Assembly: GCA_003427395.1 (NCBI GenBank)
Contig: BFEA01000203.1
Location: 969,741 to 1,007,420 of the forward strand
Direction: 5' to 3'
Length of the DNA stretch: 37,680 bases
Source of the DNA: Chara braunii
Taxonomy: Eukaryota; Streptophyta; Charophyceae; Charales; Characeae
The notes under the pieces were generated by a model, which saw nothing but the letters and a program-made list of their open reading frames with translations, was not told the origin of the DNA and searched no databases. Made by a program: the position numbers and the translations under genes. This document shows positions 11,301-19,052 of this stretch, one piece after another. The stretch's first letter is position 1, and each line of letters opens with the position of its first letter.

Positions 11301-12006
11301 TATACTAGGCACAAACAGATGACTTGCAAAACCTGAAGGTCATCTGTGTCCATTTTCCTCCAAAAATGCGAAATGGACTTTACCGAACTGTTCGCCTAGA
11401 GTCTCAGGCGGTGCCCGAAACAGGCAAGTAGGGGCAAACGACGACGGAATCCGACCAAACTTGGTGGGGTTTATGAATGGATGTTATATCTTTCTTTTGA
11501 CCGTGTGTCTAAGGGACTCGGATGAAATGGGTTTCACGTTGGGTTGAGACCGTCCTAGTCGACCGGCGTCTGCTTCGTACTTAGGAGATTAGCGCCCTAC
11601 GGAACGAACGACGTTCGGGTCCGCTCGGCGTTAACCAAGTGTATCTATACTACATCGAACGAGCACACGCCCTCGACTGACCTATCTCTGCAATCTCATT
11701 TAAAAACTTCCGCATGTGGGTTAGTAACTCGGTAGGGATACGCCCCTAAGGGTGGTGACAGCCCCTTAGGGAAGGTAAGTTGGGCCCCTCGGGAACCTAT
11801 CATGTTGCAGGGGACCACGGCATGTACCGCTAGTGCACCAGGCTAGAGCGGCGAAGGAACGATGCGACCCCGTGCGTCTCGACGGTTCGTGGGATTATTT
11901 TGCATCGTTCCCAAGTTGTCTCTGTTTTGTTTTGTTTAACTCTTGCGTGACATGGTCGGGAGGGCTCCCGCACTTTATAAAAATGCGGGAGCCGATGCGC
12001 TCAACA
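11300..12006 (+). mobile_element. LTR-like block of a second retrotransposon family, ending exactly at the RT remnant
   Basis: From about 11545 to 12006 this aligns, at roughly two-thirds identity by eye, with the minus strand of about 28745-28359. Shared words include CCTAGTCGACCGGCG, GAACGAG-ACGCCCTCG, GGGATACGCCC, GGTAAGT and GCGTGAC-TGG-CGGGAGGG, with both copies ending GATGCGCTC-ACA. In the minus-strand copy a tRNA-Asp-type primer site follows two bases later, which marks this as an LTR end. Here the RT coding remnant follows instead, so this is a solo or 3' LTR inserted into the chromovirus. The left limit is a guess, and no target duplication is proven (ACGGT follows it). Confidence 0.55.
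11963..11993. repeat. Perfect 10-bp hairpin with TATAAAAA loop
   Basis: GGCTCCCGCA at 11963-11972 pairs perfectly with TGCGGGAGCC at 11984-11993 around an 11-nt loop. It sits just before the LTR-like end. The related minus-strand copy keeps GGGAGGG-TCCCGC but not the perfect pairing. Confidence 0.8.
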
Positions 12007-12353
12007 ACGGTATCAAACCTCATGACAGCAAGATCACAGCGATTATGGATTGTCCAACTCCGCGTACGCTGACAAAACTACAACCATTTTTAGGATTGAC
12101 CAATTATTATAGAAAGTTCGTCAGAAAAATTTTCCACTATCGCTGCTCCCCTTCGCAGATTGCTAAAGAAAGAAGCAATCTGGAAGCGAGACCAAGATTG
12201 CACCTCGGACCCTTAGGAAGTTAAAACGAGGCCTAGTGGAGTATGTAGTCCTCAAAGTAGTTAATCCATCCTTACCCTTTGTCATCACCACAGACACGAG
12301 TCAATATGGCATCGACGCTGTATTACAGCAGGATAATGGCAATGGGTACACAC
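12006..12353 (+). pseudogene. Reverse transcriptase C-terminus and start of RNase H (pol remnant)
   Basis: The first frame (from 12006) reads GIKPHDSKITAI and then FLGLTNYYRKFVRK. This is the end of the Ty3/gypsy RT connection region, where the usual form is FLGL-NYYR-FI. The frame then shifts by +1 near 12128, continues with a KKE/W-rich stretch, meets a TAG at about 12214, and shifts again to a frame reading FVITTDTSQYGIDAVLQQ. That is the RNase H start, with its first catalytic Asp in TTD. Everything N-terminal (the RT palm with its YxDD box, protease, gag) is absent upstream, where the LTR-like block begins abruptly. At 12353 the frame is cut by a hAT-like insertion and resumes at 13729. 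Confidence 0.88.
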
Positions 12354-13068
12354 CATACTTGCGGCGCATCCCATGCGCGCCACTCACGCACATGCGACGC
12401 ACTGCGCATCGCGCATGTGGCGCGTGCACTCGGTGCGCTGCATGGGCAAAATTCGGGGTCAACCAAAAAAAAAAAAAGTTGGGGAGAGGGTGAATCGAAG
12501 TTCCCACGCCCAACTAAAATTCGAACATCGCCCGCGCAACTTTTTTTCAGGGCCGTGCTGCCCCAAAAACTCGGTGTGTCGTCATGTTTGTTGTACACAA
12601 CTCCATGCTATCTCCAGTGTATCCGAGTCCTTTCAAAGGTCCAATACAGTCATGATGAGGACACCGTTGCTCTCCTGTCAATGGTTGTCATTACTTCCAG
12701 ATATAGAAAACGACAGAACTGACAGTTGTGTTTCCTTGGTGCATTTGCTAAAAAAAAAAAAAAAAGAGAAAGAGAACGTCTGTGACATCCTTATGGGGTG
12801 TGGCTCCGTTTTCGGACAACGGATACTCCTGACACTGACAATGGGCCTCGCTCCCCGTTTTTGGACAACGGATACTCCTGACAATGGGCCTCGCTCCACC
12901 ACTCTCGAAATGTGCAAAACGAGAGTGAATCTTCCCCTAGAACAAGGACATATACATCGCCATGTTTTTTGTCTTGTGTGCATTTCCGGAGCAGTGCAGC
13001 AACGCCCTAAGACCCTTCTAGACTCAGCTACGGGCGTGATTCCAGGCATCATTGCCGTTAGAAAAGTC

Positions 13069-13179
13069 CTACCTTCTTCCCTCGAATACGACGTACGGTC
13101 ATTATAGTTGTATCTAGACGGAAAGACGCCTCAAATACAGCTATAATGATCGAATGTTGTATTCGGGGGAAGAAGGTAG
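13069..13179. repeat. Foldback (MITE-like) inside the hAT-like element
   Basis: CTACCTTCTTCCCTCGAATA at 13069 is answered by TATTCGGGGGAAGAAGGTAG ending at 13179. A second arm pair (TCATTATAGTTGTAT / ATACAGCTATAATGA) extends the stem to about 45 bp around a short loop. No target duplication was seen. Confidence 0.8.
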
Positions 13180-13324
13180 TGTCAGTAGGAGATACGAGAT
13201 GGCCCCTCGGCTGTTTTTTTGTTTTTTTTTGCTTTTGGTTTTCCAGACATACATAGTTGTCTTTTGCCATCTTCTGACACTGCCAATCATGACTGTATGT
13301 GACCTGATAGTATAGTAGGATACA

Positions 13325-13466
13325 TTTGGGGCAACACTGCCCTCCATACAGGGCGGGAACTCGTATCTAGGGCAGCGTTGTCTCCTCGAAACTGCTGCTG
13401 CTCATGAATGTATCCAGCCTGGCAATTAGAAGGATACATTCGAGAGCAACGCTGCCCTCGATCAAA
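13325..13466. repeat. Inverted and direct copies of a GGCA-CGTTG / CAACGCTGCC module
   Basis: GATACATT-G-G-GCAAC-CTGCCCTC occurs at about 13319 and 13433, and its inverse (GGGCAGCGTTG...AATGTATCC) lies between them at about 13370-13420. This is local palindromic duplication. Confidence 0.6.
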
Positions 13467-13498
13467 GTTTACGACCGCAGCAAGTAGTGCCCTGCACT

Positions 13499-13523
13499 AC
13501 ACACACACACACACACACACACA
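13499..13523. repeat. (CA)n microsatellite
   Basis: Twelve AC units, followed by an A/G-rich run. Confidence 0.93.
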
Positions 13524-13728
13524 AAAGAAAAAGAAAAAAAGAAAAAAAAAGGAAGGCCCGCGCACCAGCGGCGCACCAATGAAGTTGCGCCCTGCACGGT
13601 GCGCTGCACCTGTACGCGTTTTGTGCGCGGTGTGCGCACGTGCGCTTGCATCTCAGATCCGTGCACTGCGCAAGGTGCACCGCACCGCATGGCGCATTGC
13701 ACTGGTGCGCCGCAAGTATGGTACACAC

Positions 13729-13970
13729 CCATAGAGTTCATATCGGCCAGACTACCTTTAGAGAAAGTAGCAACCTCAACTTATGAGAGGGAACTCTACG
13801 CTCTCAGGCAGGCATTAGACCATTGGATACATTACTTGCTTGGGAGGCACTTCAAAGTTTATTTAGACCATGAGACATTGAGGATGTTGAAAACGCAAGC
13901 CAAGATGACACCTAAGCTTACTAGGTGGGCTGCCGAGATCGATCAGTTTGACTTTGAACTTAACCGTTAA
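13729..13970 (+). pseudogene. RNase H C-terminal part (pol remnant)
   Basis: After the second copy of the hAT target duplication the frame reads ISARLPLEKVATSTYERELYA and then ALDHWIHYLLGRHFKVYLDHE. This is the gypsy RNase H section with the catalytic Glu of YERELYA and the Asp of the (Y/F)-T/L-DH motif. It continues through RWAAEIDQFDFEL and ends at TAA 13968-13970, caused by a frameshift since the next frame carries the continuation. Two residues are joined across the TSD, so excision would restore the local order but not the downstream frame. Confidence 0.9.
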
Positions 13971-14925
13971 AGGAAAGTACAACGTGGTAGCAGATGCTCT
14001 AAGTAGAAAAGCTGACTACTTTGGAGCTATAGTTCACTATTTAGATATAGGGACTGACCTGCAGCAAAAAGCTAGAGATGCATATGCTCAAGACCCTATC
14101 TATATTGACCTCCTGAAGAAAGTTAAGGAGGCCCCAGATACTGAACCTTATTCTCGATCCAACGGGTTATTGTTTGAGAAAACCGACGTCGTAGATAGAC
14201 TATGCATCCCCAATAGTGAAGAGATCCGGAGTCGGATCTTAGGGGAATGCCACGATACAGAGGGACATTTCGACTGGCAAAAGACTTCAGCCAACCTAGT
14301 ACGTTCCTACACGTGGCCCAACATGAAAGTTGACTTCATAGAGTATGTTCGCAATTGTAAAGTGTGCCAGTGCAATAAGACTATGACGCGAGCCCCACTG
14401 GGCCTTCTCAAACCCTTGCCTATTCCTTCAGGACCCAGAGAGACTATATCCATTGATTTTTTGGATGTCGGGGTTAGGAGTACAAATGGCAAGAGCCAAG
14501 TTACGGTAATAGTAGATCATTTTAGCAAGTATGCATTTTTCGTTCCTTTGCCCTCAGAGGCATGTACCGAATTAGTTATGGAGAAGTTTTTTGACTCCTG
14601 GGTAAGTGAACATGGTATTCCGCTATCCATAGTTAGTGATAGAGATACGCGGTTCACTAGTCAGAACTAGCAGGAACTTATGATAGTTTACGACTCTAAG
14701 TTGCTAATGTCATATGGTTGTCGTCCAGAGACTAATGGTCAGACTGAACAGAGGAATAAGATCCTGCCGCAAATACTCAGGATGTATATTAGACCGGATC
14801 AGACTAACTGGGATTAGATGCTTCCCAAGGTAGCCAGTGCCTATAATAATAGCGTTCATCTAGCTACCTATCGGACTCCTAATGAGCTGCGCAAAGTCCT
14901 TTAGACCACGCAGGCCGTTCGAAGG
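13971..14925 (+). pseudogene. Integrase: zinc-binding domain and catalytic core, with three in-frame TAGs
   Basis: The frame begins with the linker YNVVADALSRK, the standard end of gypsy RNase H. The zinc-binding domain follows, with His pair in CHDTEGH and Cys pair in CKVCQ. The DDE core gives its first Asp in SIDF, second Asp in VSDRDTRFTS and Glu in NGQTEQ. The frame stays open to 14667, then has TAG at 14668, 14815 and 14902, all in one phase. A frameshift follows before 14972. The DDE Glu lies after the first TAG. The enzyme would join element DNA to chromosomal DNA, but this copy cannot encode it. Confidence 0.93.
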
Positions 14926-15047
14926 ACTAAACCGGGACCAAATACAGAGACTACCACCCGGAACTAGAGAATTCGCATTGAAACATGAGAAAGAAATCGC
15001 AAGGGTGGTTGACAACCTGAGGAAGGCCCAACAATAGTCAAAGATAG
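14926..15047 (+). pseudogene. Integrase linker remnant before the SINE
   Basis: In a new phase (codons from 14972) the sequence reads FALKHEKEIARVVDNLRKAQQ and a TAG at 15035. This is the helical linker between the integrase core and its C-terminal domain. The same phase is continued after the SINE from 15383. Bases 15040-15047 (AAAGATAG) are the left target copy of the SINE. Confidence 0.8.
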
Positions 15048-15343
15048 GGGTAGGGAGGAACTAGTGTGCAGCAGCAGGTATCTGGCGCCAGGTTCAGGGC
15101 GAAGAGGACCCCCCCCCTGTGTTTTTGTCCTGCTCAGTCAATCCCCTGGACTCCAGGGACTCCAGGGTAATCAATGCTGGCAGGCTCCCACATTGTGCTT
15201 CAGATGTACTCTAATTTCAATTTGTACATGGGACGCTGGACCCGTTTTCCAGCAGGTGATGCTCCCCACCAATAGATGGAGCCTCTCCCCAGGTGCTAGT
15301 GGTGTCTGCTCTTATCAGCATCACTAACACCGGTGGGGTTTTC

Positions 15344-15381
<38 letters not shown>
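15048..15381 (+). mobile_element. SINE-like retroposon with 35-base poly(A) inside integrase
   Basis: About 330 bp of unrelated sequence splits the integrase and ends with 35 consecutive A (15346-15380). AAAGATAG (15040-15047) and AATGATAG (15382-15389) flank it as a slightly diverged target duplication. Its 3' half from GGGACGCTGG (15230) with CTCCCCACCAA-AGATGGAG is shared with 18691-18785, so it belongs to a family. A clear Pol III A box was not found; CAGGTTCAGGGC near 15089 is a weak B-box candidate. Frames in it are not genes. Confidence 0.8.
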
Positions 15382-15382
<1 letters not shown>

Positions 15383-15889
15383 ATGATAGAGCAAGCCAAC
15401 AAGGATCGCCGACCGTCAGGGTTTCAAGTAGGCAATTTAGTTTGGGTCAAGTCCAAGGAATTCGCCCCAGAAGAGAACATCTCACAAAAGTTGTTACCCG
15501 CGTATAGAGGACCGTGGCATGTCCTAGAAGTCAAAGGTGGAGAGGACAGACCCTCGTACACAGTTGACATTCCACCACACCTCCACACATACCCCGTCTT
15601 CCATGCGTCCAAGCTATTGCCTTGTGTAACCAGTCAGCAGTTTTCGTCGCCTCGATCGATGATTCCGCCAGACATGGATGGCACATACGACATAGACCGC
15701 ATAGTAGAAGAGGATGTGTTCAGAACTGGAGGTAGAGGTCGTCCCCAAAAACAATATAAAGTCAGGTTCGCTTATCAGGAACCCAAGGACGACCGCTGGT
15801 TCACGAGAACCGAGATTTTGGAAACCGCTCCCGACATAGTTCATGCCTATGACAGGGCAAGAAAGGGTAAAGGTCCTGCTTTACACTGA
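15383..15889 (+). pseudogene. Integrase C-terminal domain plus chromodomain
   Basis: The frame reads about 168 residues to TGA at 15887-15889. It begins with the HHCC-DDE linker end (EQANKDRR), then the SH3-like integrase C-terminal domain (VGNLVWVKSK, LLPAYRGPWHVLEV, YPVFHASKLLPC). A chromodomain follows: YDIDRIVEEDVF, then GRPQKQYKVRFAYQEPKDDR with the aromatic W of WFTR and a C-terminal helix. Chromodomains at the integrase end define the chromovirus branch of Ty3/gypsy and direct insertion to particular chromatin. This is the best-preserved piece of pol. The start was lost upstream with the SINE insertion, so the piece is not an independent gene. Confidence 0.93.
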
Positions 15890-15917
15890 GATATTCTCGG
15901 AGGACCTCGAACTTAGG

Positions 15918-15927
15918 ATGGCGGGAG
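15918..15927 (+). other. Polypurine tract
   Basis: GGATGGCGGGAG-type purine-rich sequence abuts the TG of the 3' LTR, the expected plus-strand primer position. Confidence 0.6.
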
Positions 15928-16891
15928 TGAAACGGTTTTCACCAAGTCGTATAACAGACATATTCCCCAGGGCTCGATCCCATGACCTGTTCCCCTTTTT
16001 CCTTGTACAGTACCCGTGGACCCGTGTGTATTTGAACCCGCTACCTGTCCCTGAAAGTCGTATGTTCGACTGCTGTACATATTTCAGTGGCGTGGGTTTG
16101 ACCCGTGGCCTTTAGTTTTAGTAGTCGTAGGGTCAGTCTAGGTCGTAGCTGCTACAGTTCCGAAAAGTCAAGTCCTACCCAGTCTAGGACCTTCAAGATG
16201 AATCCGAACTGACTCTTCGTAGGGTCTAGGAGTCATTCCGTAGTTGAGTCAGCAGAGGGCGGTCGTAGCCTAGTCAGCAGAGGGCAGTCCTAGTCCTATC
16301 CAGGCCTAGTCAGCAGTACCCAGTCCCGATCCTCACCTAGTACAGTCAGCAAGTGCCAATTGGGACTGTGCACTTTCTGAGTCCGGGCCAAGGGGTCAGA
16401 CCACCGACGAAAAAAGTATAAATAAAGAGGCAGCATCTAGTCATGGATGGATTCTACCTGTGAGCCATGCGGAAGCGCTGCATGAGCGTCTTGTGCATCG
16501 GAAGTCTGCAGGTGCCCGAGGAAGGAGAAGGCTAAGATGAGGAAGAAGCGGCCATAGCCGCGAGCTACCATAGGAGGGAGACGGCAACCATAGATGCCAC
16601 ATAGGATCGAGTAGGAGCTGTGTATTGTGTGTGTGTGGGGCATTCAGGGTGATCCTAGCTGGCATTGAGGTGTGTGCGTGTGCGTGTGAACAAGTTGCTG
16701 GTGGATACAGTTGATCGGGTGGGAATCTTTGTCAGGCGCTGGGCGCCATAGCCAATCAAGACAAGTTGAATCTGAACGTGTTCCTGGCCACGTTCTTATC
16801 TCTGAGCTTTGTGTGGGTGCACTGCGCCAGTTTCGAGTTCGTCATCTGTTTGCATGCATGTTGGAAGCGAGTTGAGACGAGTCAAATTTCA
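15928..16891 (+). repeat. 3' LTR (964 bp)
   Basis: Full-length partner of the 5' LTR, with a 12-bp extra block (GAACTGACTCTT) near 16207 and a 9-bp block (ATGAGCGTC region) near 16482 that the 5' LTR lacks. TATAAATAAA is kept at 16417-16426. The flank at 16891-16895 is ATTGC, the right target copy. Confidence 0.95.
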
Positions 16892-18060
16892 TTGCGCCGT
16901 AACATCACAAAATAAAACAAATCGATGAGGTGACAGCATGAAAAAAAAGGCTCAAGTTCCCAGATTCAAATCGAGGAGCGAACCTTGCGTCCTCATGTGG
17001 GTTCACTGCCCTTTCTTTTAACAGGAGCAAAATCTCCCAACAGTCCAGCCGGCAGTGCAGCGCGACATTTTTGAAGGTGGGTCCCAATATGCCACTGGCA
17101 GCACAATGTGTTTTCTTTGGGAGGGCTGGAGCAATTTTGTTTGGCCTCCAACGTTTGGTGTTTTTTTCCCCTACGCTCACAGGTTGTGTTGGGGGGGGAG
17201 GGGGGAGGTCCTTGCGGGTCATTCTGGGTCATAGGGTCGGGTGGCCCAGACCAGATATTCACCCACCTACCACCCACCAATTCGGGTGACCCGGGCCTAA
17301 CATTGACCCGTCCATCACCCATCCAGACCAGCTGACTTAGACCCAAACTCCTCCCACCCAGGCCAGCTTATCTACACCCAACCTGACCCAGCGCCTTGTG
17401 GGTGAGGGTGGGTGCAGATGGGTGCGAGTCTGGGTACCTGTTGCTCATCTCTGAGGGGTGCTATACTGAATGCATGGTCTTTTTATGGTGAGCCTTCTTC
17501 CTTCATTTTGGCCTGGAATTGACATGCCATTTGTCGGGAGTGTATGGTGGGCATGCTCAATGCGAGCCGTCGTGGCAATTGTTGTGCTGAGAATGCTCAG
17601 CTAGGTCTTCGGTGTGCCCATCCACCTCATCCTTACAATCTGTGCCCTCTCTGTCCTCAAGGACAGACTCATTCTTGAGGTTTTTCTTATCCTCTCTTTT
17701 GCCTTCATCTTCATTCCACATTCCGTACTTTCCCTTCCCTTTTTTTCTCTCTTTGTCTTCTCTTCATCTCTCTTCCCTGTGTTTATCACCCCCCCCTTTA
17801 CTCTGCCTATTTCTCACAGTGTAAAAGTGGGCCGCTATGGCACACGGGGATGCGGGCAGCTCACGCTCAACTTCATCAACGTGGCGAGCCTTGTACATGA
17901 GAGGCATGGTGAACGGGGAGTTAAAAGAAGAATTACAAAAATGAATGGTTTTGGTGTGCCCCTCATCTTTGTCTTGTTTTTCAATCTTTACCGCTCGTTT
18001 TGCAAAGTGCGCTCTTTTAGTTCATACTACTTCATAGTTATGTCACTTATGTGACATTAT
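16892..18060. other. Intergenic, C-rich and pyrimidine-rich, no gene
   Basis: 16896-17230 has no recognised feature. 17240-17440 is dominated by CACCC/ACCCG words turning to GGGTG, a decayed foldback-like repeat. 17640-17820 is a CTT/TCC pyrimidine tract. The 146-residue frame at 17614-18054 is mostly hydrophobic because of T-rich codons and is not convincing. GTCACTTATGTGAC at 18042-18055 is a small palindrome. Confidence 0.4.
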
Positions 18061-18063
18061 ATA

Positions 18064-18223
18064 TCTGTCTGACGATATATATACATATATGGGCATTATG
18101 GGTTCAACCTCCTGATGAGTCGGTGAAACTCCAACGAAACAGTTTATCACAGCCCCTCTATTGTTGTCCTCTTCTCCCTCTCTGCCTACGGTTTACAGGG
18201 CAGTTCTGTTTGACGATATATAT
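18064..18223 (+). repeat. 141-bp unit bounded by direct copies of CTGT[C/T]TGACGATATATAT
   Basis: The sequence CTGTC-TGACGATATATAT at 18065 recurs as CTGTT-TGACGATATATAT at 18206, exactly 141 bp apart with the ribozyme core between. The right part (18150-18223) also recurs inverted at 20950-21027. Confidence 0.75.
18065..18142 (+). ncRNA. Hammerhead-ribozyme-like core
   Basis: The two universal core strands are present in order: CTGATGA (18112-18118) and GAAA (18136-18139). They are separated by a stem II of GTCGG / CCAAC (18119-18123 with 18131-18135), four of five pairs. The one mismatch is what deamination of a CpG in CCGAC would give. CAG (18140-18142) could pair with CTG of CTGTC (18065-18069), a legal NUH cleavage triplet, forming a 3-bp stem III. 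Short stem III is known for hammerheads of Penelope-like elements and retrozymes. Stem I was not resolved: GGTTCAACCTC before the core needs a GAGGTTGAACC partner that is not found nearby. It may therefore be decayed or act in a tandem transcript. Confidence 0.5.
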
Positions 18224-18308
18224 CAAATGAAAATACATGCAAAGCAAAACAATGAATTCGCAATTGATTCCAGATGGCCTTTTCTTTTGGTTCATGTGAT
18301 TTCTCCAA

Positions 18309-18508
18309 TCCTGCGAGCAAGAAACTGGGTCATATACAGATAGTTTCTGAGTGATTTCCATCATTTCTGACTGACAACCGTCAATCCATTTTGCCCTTCC
18401 GTCTCTCATCCTGAGAACAAGAAACCGGGTCATATACAGATAGTTTCTGAGTGATTTCCATCATTTCTGACCGACAACCGTCAATCCATTTTGCCCTTCT
18501 GTGACATT
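18309..18508. repeat. 100-bp tandem duplication
   Basis: GAAAC-GGGTCATATACAGATAG through CCATTTTGCCCTTC occurs at 18321 and 18421 with only a few differences. Period is 100 bp. Confidence 0.93.
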
Positions 18509-18690
18509 CCGCACACCTGCATCTCCTCCTCGGTGCTTCACTGGGGCATGCTCCCATGCGTGATCATTCTGGTGTGATTTCGGATGCATAAATTTGTGTG
18601 GATTGTCTGCACTATGCTCCATGTTCTTCTCTGTTCCATCTCCAACTATGCCCGCTCCGCCGCGGCTTTGGTCAGACTAGTATTGTTTAA
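18509..18690. other. Short spacer
   Basis: No feature seen. Confidence 0.4.
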
Positions 18691-19052
18691 GGGGACGCTG
18701 GTCCCACTGCCCAGCTGGTAAGCTCCCCACCAACCGATGGAGTCTCAGCTACCAACAGTACAGACATAAAAACCCAGGGTACCCTTGGTGGGGTAGGGCT
18801 GCCCTCACATCTTGAGTTTTCCAAAGGACGAAAGGACTGGAGAGCCATGCTGGCTAGCTGGGATGAGAATAACTGGTTCCCTTTGTACAAGGGTGACGAG
18901 GCTGGCGGCCTGGAAAGTCTCTTTCTCTGAGATCTGCTACTCTGTTCTCATGGCAACCTTACCCTGATTGTCAGCAGGTGATCCTCCCGAGTCCCAACCA
19001 GTAGATACTGCCCCAGTAGTGAAGCAGACAGGCTAGGAAGATGCCAGGTTTC
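18691..19052 (+). repeat. SINE-family related sequence (two segments)
   Basis: 18691-18785 (GGGGACGCTGG, GCTCCCCACCAACCGATGGAG) matches the 3' half of the SINE at 15230. 18968-19010 (CAGCAGGTGAT-CTCCC, CCAACCAGTAGAT) matches the same motif again. The continuation after the retroposon at 20174-20210 ends in a T run. Bases 19037-19052 are the left target copy of that retroposon. Confidence 0.55.

Larger units (their letters stand above)
12354..13720. mobile_element. hAT-like non-autonomous DNA transposon inserted in RNase H
   Basis: The ends are perfect 15-bp inverted repeats, CATACTTGCGGCGCA at 12354-12368 and its complement at 13706-13720. They are flanked by an exact 8-bp direct repeat GTACACAC (12346-12353 and 13721-13728). 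If the ends are trimmed by one base the duplication is 10 bp, so a Mutator-like origin is the alternative. About 90 bp at the left end and 150 bp at the right end are packed with GCGCA/TGCGC words, typical of hAT subterminal repeats. The 1367-bp interior shows no transposase. It holds a foldback, short tandem copies (12807-12895), poly(A) runs and a CA microsatellite. Confidence 0.88.
3553..16891 (+). mobile_element. Ty3/gypsy chromovirus LTR retrotransposon, decayed, with nested insertions
   Basis: Two direct LTRs (3553-4494 and 15928-16891) start TG and end CA. They are flanked by TTGC (or ATTGC, with the A shared with the LTR end) at 3548-3552 and 16891-16895. A primer-binding-site-like sequence follows the 5' LTR and a purine-rich tract precedes the 3' LTR. 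The pol segments read in the order RT end, RNase H, integrase, chromodomain, which is the Ty3/gypsy order. The frame is broken at least five times and interrupted by a hAT-like element and a SINE, so the element is dead. At 13.3 kb it is far longer than a typical chromovirus (roughly 5-8 kb). The excess lies in the 5' half, where gag, protease and most of RT are not found. Confidence 0.93.

Noticed and set aside
14668-15037. All four in-phase stops in the integrase remnant, and the three in the retroposon ORF, are TAG, suggesting recoding of TAG as an amino acid
   Set aside because: By comparison with the family, the first integrase TAG stands where Trp is usual and the second where an acidic residue is usual, so single-base mutations explain them. 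The frame is also broken by shifts and insertions, and the other stops used are TAA and TGA.
17614-18054. 146-residue hydrophobic frame
   Set aside because: The hydrophobicity comes from a pyrimidine tract. There is no domain, and no supporting exon or promoter.
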